From Holothuria scabra (taxonomy: Eukaryota; Echinodermata; Holothuroidea; Aspidochirotida; Holothuriidae): DNA of 64,000 nt. The translations under genes and the position numbers were made by a program. Position 1 is the first letter of the stretch. The number at the start of each line of letters is the position of its first letter. The stretch is from assembly GCA_037179385.1 (NCBI GenBank), contig CM074193.1:39588846-39652845 (forward strand). The letters run 5' to 3'. Positions 57,701 through 64,000 of this stretch are shown one piece after another. The notes beneath the pieces are model-generated. The model did not search any database. It was not told where the DNA came from and was given only the letters and a program-made list of their open reading frames with translations.

Positions 57701-60700
57701 ATCTTTTAAGTGAGTCGGAGGTGCAAATGCTGCTCCCGTTTTCTCATTTTTGATACAATGACAGCGAAACAACAGAACGTCGCAATCGTTGCAGACAATG
57801 CTTACGGGGTAGAATGGGACCTGTTTTAACTGCCTATGACATTTTTGAGCGGAAACTCTCACGTCTTCCTACCGGCGCGAACCGATCTTAAAAGTCGGTC
57901 CTGGCATCTCAATTGCACTTTTTTGCACACATTTTGATTCGATGACAGCTCGACAACGGCACATCGCAACAGTTCGTAACGGGGCTTACACGGTACAATT
58001 GGACCTGCTACAGCCGCCTACGGCGTTTTTGAGCCCAAGTTCTAACGTCTTCATACTGGCGCGAGATGATCTTTTAAGTGAGTCGGAGGTGCAAATGCTG
58101 CTCCCGTTTTCTCATTTTTGATACAATGACAGCGAAACAACAGAACGTCGCAATCGTTGCAGACAATGCTTACGGGGTAGAATGGGACCTGTTTTAACTG
58201 CCTATGACATTTTTGAGCGGAAACTCTCACGTCTTCCTACCGGCGCGAACCGATCTTAAAAGTCGGTCCTGGCATCTCAATTGCACTTTTTAGCACACAT
58301 TTTGATTCGATGACAGCTCGACAACGGCACATCGCAACAGTTCGTAACGGGGCTTACACGGTACAATTGGACCTGCTACAGCCGCCTACGGCGTTTTTGA
58401 GCCCAAGTTCTAACGTCTTCATACTGGCGCGAGATGATCTTTTAAGTGAGTCGGAGGTGCAAATGCTGCTCCCGTTTTCTCATTTTTGATACAATGACAG
58501 CGAAACAACAGAACGTCGCAATCGTTGCAGACAATGCTTACGGGGTAGAATGGGACCTGTTTTAACTGCCTATGACATTTTTGAGCGGAAACTCTCACGT
58601 CTTCCTACCGGCGCGAACCGATCTTAAAAGTCGGTCCTGGCATCTCAATTGCACTTTTTGCACACATTTTGATTCGATGACAGCTCGACAACGGCACATC
58701 GCAACAGTTCGTAACGGGGCTTACACGGTACAATTGGACCTGCTACAGCCGCCTACGGCGTTTTTGAGCCCAAGTTCTAACGTCTTCATACTGGCGCGAG
58801 ATGATCTTTTAAGTGAGTCGGAGGTGCAAATGCTGCTCCCGTTTTCTCATTTTTGATACAATGACAGCGAAACAACAGAACGTCGCAATCGTTGCAGACA
58901 ATGCTTACGGGGTAGAATGGGACCTGTTTTAACTGCCTATGACATTTTTGAGCGGAAACTCTCACGTCTTCCTACCGGCGCGAACCGATCTTAAAAGTCG
59001 GTCCTGGCATCTCAATTGCACTTTTTTGCACACATTTTGATTCGATGACAGCTCGACAACGGCACATCGCAACAGTTCGTAACGGGGCTTACACGGTACA
59101 ATTGGACCTGCTACAGCCGCCTACGGCGTTTTTGAGCCCAAGTTCTAACGTCTTCATACTGGCGCGAGATGATCTTTTAAGTGAGTCGGAGGTGCAAATG
59201 CTGCTCCCGTTTTCTCATTTTTGATACAATGACAGCGAAACAACAGAACGTCGCAATCGTTGCAGACAATGCTTACGGGGTAGAATGGGACCTGTTTTAA
59301 CTGCCTATGACATTTTTGAGCGGAAACTCTCACGTCTTCCTACCGGCGCGAACCGATCTTAAAAGTCGGTCCTGGCATCTCAATTGCACTTTTTTGCACA
59401 CATTTTGATTCGATGACAGCTCGACAACGGCACATCGCAACAGTTCGTAACGGGGCTTACACGGTACAATTGGACCTGCTACAGCCGCCTACGGCGTTTT
59501 TGAGCCCAAGTTCTAACGTCTTCATACTGGCGCGAGATGATCTTTTAAGTGAGTCGGAGGTGCAAATGCTGCTCCCGTTTTCTCATTTTTGATACAATGA
59601 CAGCGAAACAACAGAACGTCGCAATCGTTGCAGACAATGCTTACGGGGTAGAATGGGACCTGTTTTAACTGCCTATGACATTTTTGAGCGGAAACTCTCA
59701 CGTCTTCCTACCGGCGCGAACCGATCTTAAAAGTCGGTCCTGGCATCTCAATTGCCCTTTCTTGCACACATTTTGATTCGATGACAGCTCGACAACGGCA
59801 CATCGCAACAGTTCGTAACGGGGCTTACACGGTACAATTGGACCTGCTACAGCCGCCTACGGCGTTTTTGAGCCCAAGTTCTAACGTCTTCATACTGGCG
59901 CGAGATGATCTTTTAAGTGAGTCGGAGGTGCAAATGCTGCTCCCGTTTTCTCATTTTTGATACAATGACAGCGAAACAACAGAACGTCGCAATCGTTGCA
60001 GACAATGCTTACGGGGTAGAATGGGACCTGTTTTAACTGCCTATGACATTTTTGAGCGGAAACTCTCACGTCTTCCTACCGGCGCGAACCGATCTTAAAA
60101 GTCGGTCCTGGCATCTCAATTGCACTTTTTTGCACACATTTTGATTCGATGACAGCTCGACAACGGCACATCGCAACAGTTCGTAACGGGGCTTACACGG
60201 TACAATTGGACCTGCTACAGCCGCCTACGGCGTTTTTGAGCCCAAGTTCTAACGTCTTCATACTGGCGCGAGATGATCTTTTAAGTGAGTCGGAGGTGCA
60301 AATGCTGCTCCCGTTTTCTCATTTTTGATACAATGACAGCGAAACAACAGAACGTCGCAATCGTTGCAGACAATGCTTACGGGGTAGAATGGGACCTGTT
60401 TTAACTGCCTATGACATTTTTGAGCGGAAACTCTCACGTCTTCCTACCGGCGCGAACCGATCTTAAAAGTCGGTCCTGGCATCTCAATTGCACTTTTTTG
60501 CACACATTTTGATTCGATGACAGCTCGACAACGGCACATCGCAACAGTTCGTAACGGGGCTTACACGGTACAATTGGACCTGCTACAGCCGCCTACGGCG
60601 TTTTTGAGCCCAAGTTCTAACGTCTTCATACTGGCGCGAGATGATCTTTTAAGTGAGTCGGAGGTGCAAATGCTGCTCCCGTTTTCTCATTTTTGATACA

Positions 60701-63700
60701 ATGACAGCGAAACAACAGAACGTCGCAATCGTTGCAGACAATGCTTACGGGGTAGAATGGGACCTGTTTTAACTGCCTATGACATTTTTGAGCGGAAACT
60801 CTCACGTCTTCCTACCGGCGCGAACCGATCTTAAAAGTCGGTCCTGGCATCTCAATTGCACTTTTTGCACACATTTTGATTCGATGACAGCTCGACAACG
60901 GCACATCGCAACAGTTCGTAACGGGGCTTACACGGTACAATTGGACCTGCTACAGCCGCCTACGGCGTTTTTGAGCCCAAGTTCTAACGTCTTCATACTG
61001 GCGCGAGATGATCTTTTAAGTGAGTCGGAGGTGCAAATGCTGCTCCCGTTTTCTCATTTTTGATACAATGACAGCGAAACAACAGAACGTCGCAATCGTT
61101 GCAGACAATGCTTACGGGGTAGAATGGGACCTGTTTTAACTGCCTATGACATTTTTGAGCGGAAACTCTCACGTCTTCCTACCGGCGCGAACCGATCTTA
61201 AAAGTCGGTCCTGGCATCTCAATTGCACTTTTTTGCACACATTTTGATTCGATGACAGCTCGACAACGGCACATCGCAACAGTTCGTAACGGGGCTTACA
61301 CGGTACAATTGGACCTGCTACAGCCGCCTACGGCGTTTTTGAGCCCAAGTTCTAACGTCTTCATACTGGCGCGAGATGATCTTTTAAGTGAGTCGGAGGT
61401 GCAAATGCTGCTCCCGTTTTCTCATTTTTGATACAATGACAGCGAAACAACAGAACGTCGCAATCGTTGCAGACAATGCTTACGGGGTAGAATGGGACCT
61501 GTTTTAACTGCCTATGACATTTTTGAGCGGAAACTCTCACGTCTTCCTACCGGCGCGAACCGATCTTAAAAGTCGGTCCTGGCATCTCAATTGCACTTTT
61601 TTGCACACATTTTGATTCGATGACAGCTCGACAACGGCACATCGCAACAGTTCGTAACGGGGCTTACACGGTACAATTGGACCTGCTACAGCCGCCTACG
61701 GCGTTTTTGAGCCCAAGTTCTAACGTCTTCATACTGGCGCGAGATGATCTTTTAAGTGAGTCGGAGGTGCAAATGCTGCTCCCGTTTTCTCATTTTTGAT
61801 ACAATGACAGCGAAACAACAGAACGTCGCAATCGTTGCAGACAATGCTTACGGGGTAGAATGGGACCTGTTTTAACTGCCTATGACATTTTTGAGCGGAA
61901 ACTCTCACGTCTTCCTACCGGCGCGAACCGATCTTAAAAGTCGGTCCTGGCATCTCAATTGCACTTTTTTGCACACATTTTGATTCGATGACAGCTCGAC
62001 AACGGCACATCGCAACAGTTCGTAACGGGGCTTACACGGTACAATTGGACCTGCTACAGCCGCCTACGGCGTTTTTGAGCCCAAGTTCTAACGTCTTCAT
62101 ACTGGCGCGAGATGATCTTTTAAGTGAGTCGGAGGTGCAAATGCTGCTCCCGTTTTCTCATTTTTGATACAATGACAGCGAAACAACAGAACGTCGCAAT
62201 CGTTGCAGACAATGCTTACGGGGTAGAATGGGACCTGTTTTAACTGCCTATGACATTTTTGAGCGGAAACTCTCACGTCTTCCTACCGGCGCGAACCGAT
62301 CTTAAAAGTCGGTCCTGGCATCTCAATTGCACTTTTTTGCACACATTTTGATTCGATGACAGCTCGACAACGGCACATCGCAACAGTTCGTAACGGGGCT
62401 TACACGGTACAATTGGACCTGCTACAGCCGCCTACGGCGTTTTTGAGCCCAAGTTCTAACGTCTTCATACTGGCGCGAGATGATCTTTTAAGTGAGTCGG
62501 AGGTGCAAATGCTGCTCCCGTTTTCTCATTTTTGATACAATGACAGCGAAACAACAGAACGTCGCAATCGTTGCAGACAATGCTTACGGGGTAGAATGGG
62601 ACCTGTTTTAACTGCCTATGACATTTTTGAGCGGAAACTCTCACGTCTTCCTACCGGCGCGAACCGATCTTAAAAGTCGGTCCTGGCATCTCAATTGCAC
62701 TTTTTTGCACACATTTTGATTCGATGACAGCTCGACAACGGCACATCGCAACAGTTCGTAACGGGGCTTACACGGTACAATTGGACCTGCTACAGCCGCC
62801 TACGGCGTTTTTGAGCCCAAGTTCTAACGTCTTCATACTGGCGCGAGATGATCTTTTAAGTGAGTCGGAGGTGCAAATGCTGCTCCCGTTTTCTCATTTT
62901 TGATACAATGACAGCGAAACAACAGAACGTCGCAATCGTTGCAGACAATGCTTACGGGGTAGAATGGGACCTGTTTTAACTGCCTATGACATTTTTGAGC
63001 GGAAACTCTCACGTCTTCCTACCGGCGCGAACCGATCTTAAAAGTCGGTCCTGGCATCTCAATTGCACTTTTTTGCACACATTTTGATTCGATGACAGCT
63101 CGACAACGGCACATCGCAACAGTTCGTAACGGGGCTTACACGGTACAATTGGACCTGCTACAGCCGCCTACGGCGTTTTTGAGCCCAAGTTCTAACGTCT
63201 TCATACTGGCGCGAGATGATCTTTTAAGTGAGTCGGAGGTGCAAATGCTGCTCCCGTTTTCTCATTTTTGATACAATGACAGCGAAACAACAGAACGTCG
63301 CAATCGTTGCAGACAATGCTTACGGGGTAGAATGGGACCTGTTTTAACTGCCTATGACATTTTTGAGCGGAAACTCTCACGTCTTCCTACCGGCGCGAAC
63401 CGATCTTAAAAGTCGGTCCTGGCATCTCAATTGCACTTTTTTGCACACATTTTGATTCGATGACAGCTCGACAACGGCACATCGCAACAGTTCGTAACGG
63501 GGCTTACACGGTACAATTGGACCTGCTACAGCCGCCTACGGCGTTTTTGAGCCCAAGTTCTAACGTCTTCATACTGGCGCGAGATGATCTTTTAAGTGAG
63601 TCGGAGGTGCAAATGCTGCTCCCGTTTTCTCATTTTTGATACAATGACAGCGAAACAACAGAACGTCGCAATCGTTGCAGACAATGCTTACGGGGTAGAA

Positions 63701-64000
63701 TGGGACCTGTTTTAACTGCCTATGACATTTTTGAGCGGAAACTCTCACGTCTTCCTACCGGCGCGAACCGATCTTAAAAGTCGGTCCTGGCATCTCAATT
63801 GCACTTTGTTGCACACATTTTGATTCGATGACAGCTCGACAACGGCACATCGCAACAGTTCGTAACGGGGCTTACACGGTACAATTGGACCTGCTACAGC
63901 CGCCTACGGCGTTTTTGAGCCCAAGTTCTAACGTCTTCATACTGGCGCGAGATGATCTTTTAAGTGAGTCGGAGGTGCAAATGCTGCTCCCGTTTTCTCA
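51737..64000 (+). repeat. Highly homogeneous satellite right of the gap
   Basis: About 33 monomers, all with an intact GCGTTTTTGAGCCCAAG window. Variation is almost confined to the T-run of half A: T5 or T6, or substituted forms near 53864, 54238, 57180, 58290, 59757 and 63805. Confidence 0.9.

Larger units (their letters stand above)
24122..64000 (+). repeat. 368-bp satellite array, about 108 monomers, open to the right
   Basis: The landmark GTGAGTCGG recurs every 367-368 bp from 24122 to 63964 (24122, 24490, 24858, 25225 and onward). Monomers with five rather than six T in CACTTTTTTGCAC are 367 bp. I counted 27 CpG in the consensus, so CpG is not depleted. 368 is not a multiple of three and stop codons recur in all frames, so the repeated short ORFs (often 94 codons) do not represent a protein. 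Large size, near identity and an outer edge of more diverged monomers are typical of heterochromatic or centromeric satellite, but nothing here proves a centromeric role. Confidence 0.97.

Noticed and set aside
24463..61063. Recurring 93-94 codon ORFs in the satellite on both strands
   Set aside because: They exist only where a T-run has five T or where local variants remove stops. The monomer length is not a multiple of three, frames close with TGA at each half junction, and one half has an in-frame TAA. The two halves keep some conservative amino-acid similarity in one frame, but no more than expected from about 64% DNA identity.
24122..64000. CRISPR array
   Set aside because: The whole 368-bp unit repeats without unique spacers, in a eukaryote-like context with a MITE, hAT elements and a SINE.

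Overview
This window looks like intergenic DNA from a metazoan nuclear genome, running into a very large satellite array. No operon-like gene packing is visible. The left third is AT-rich, with short broken reading frames, eukaryotic-type transposons (hAT-like, a TTAA-flanked MITE, a tRNA-derived SINE, a foldback element) and degenerate CCCTAA-like DNA. Repeat style is compatible with a marine invertebrate, but this is a weak inference and I cannot name a lineage. I see no confident protein-coding gene, no rRNA, no functional tRNA and no CRISPR array. Two gene-like fragments are offered at low confidence: an exon-like segment at 2205-2305 and a small signal-peptide-like ORF at 8199-8442.

Layout. 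1-22125: low-gene DNA with a foldback element of nested modules (1797-2685), a 480-bp hAT-type element with perfect 8-bp target duplications (10438-10917), an older 1.1-kb element of similar type (19491-20618), a minus-strand tRNA-derived SINE (about 17462-17726), at least two dispersed repeat families, degenerate telomere-like DNA (10977-11050) and several long G/C homopolymers. 22126-24121: six copies of a 243-259 bp MITE with TTAA-flanked inverted ends, each joined to a spacer of about 100 bp, so the tandem period is about 339-354 bp. 24122-64000 (open to the right): about 108 copies of a 368-bp satellite.

The satellite monomer is an ancient dimer: it splits into two 184-bp halves that align without gaps at roughly 64% identity (hand count). 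Near its left edge three monomers form a 1104-bp higher-order unit. The array is otherwise nearly invariant, except that between about 33.2 and 51.3 kb most monomers differ at one 15-nt window, while right of the 100-N gap (51637-51736) that window is intact and a different T-run varies. The last MITE ends in a TTAA that is continued exactly by the satellite sequence following the satellite's own TTAA, so the MITE/satellite boundary looks like a transposition into the satellite followed by recombination or amplification.

The most promising items for follow-up are the focal variable window, the MITE/satellite junction, the 2 x 184 dimer structure and the foldback element with an exon-like ORF in its loop. 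Assembly artefact is a serious alternative for the variable window, because it ends close to a gap flanked by visibly error-rich sequence.
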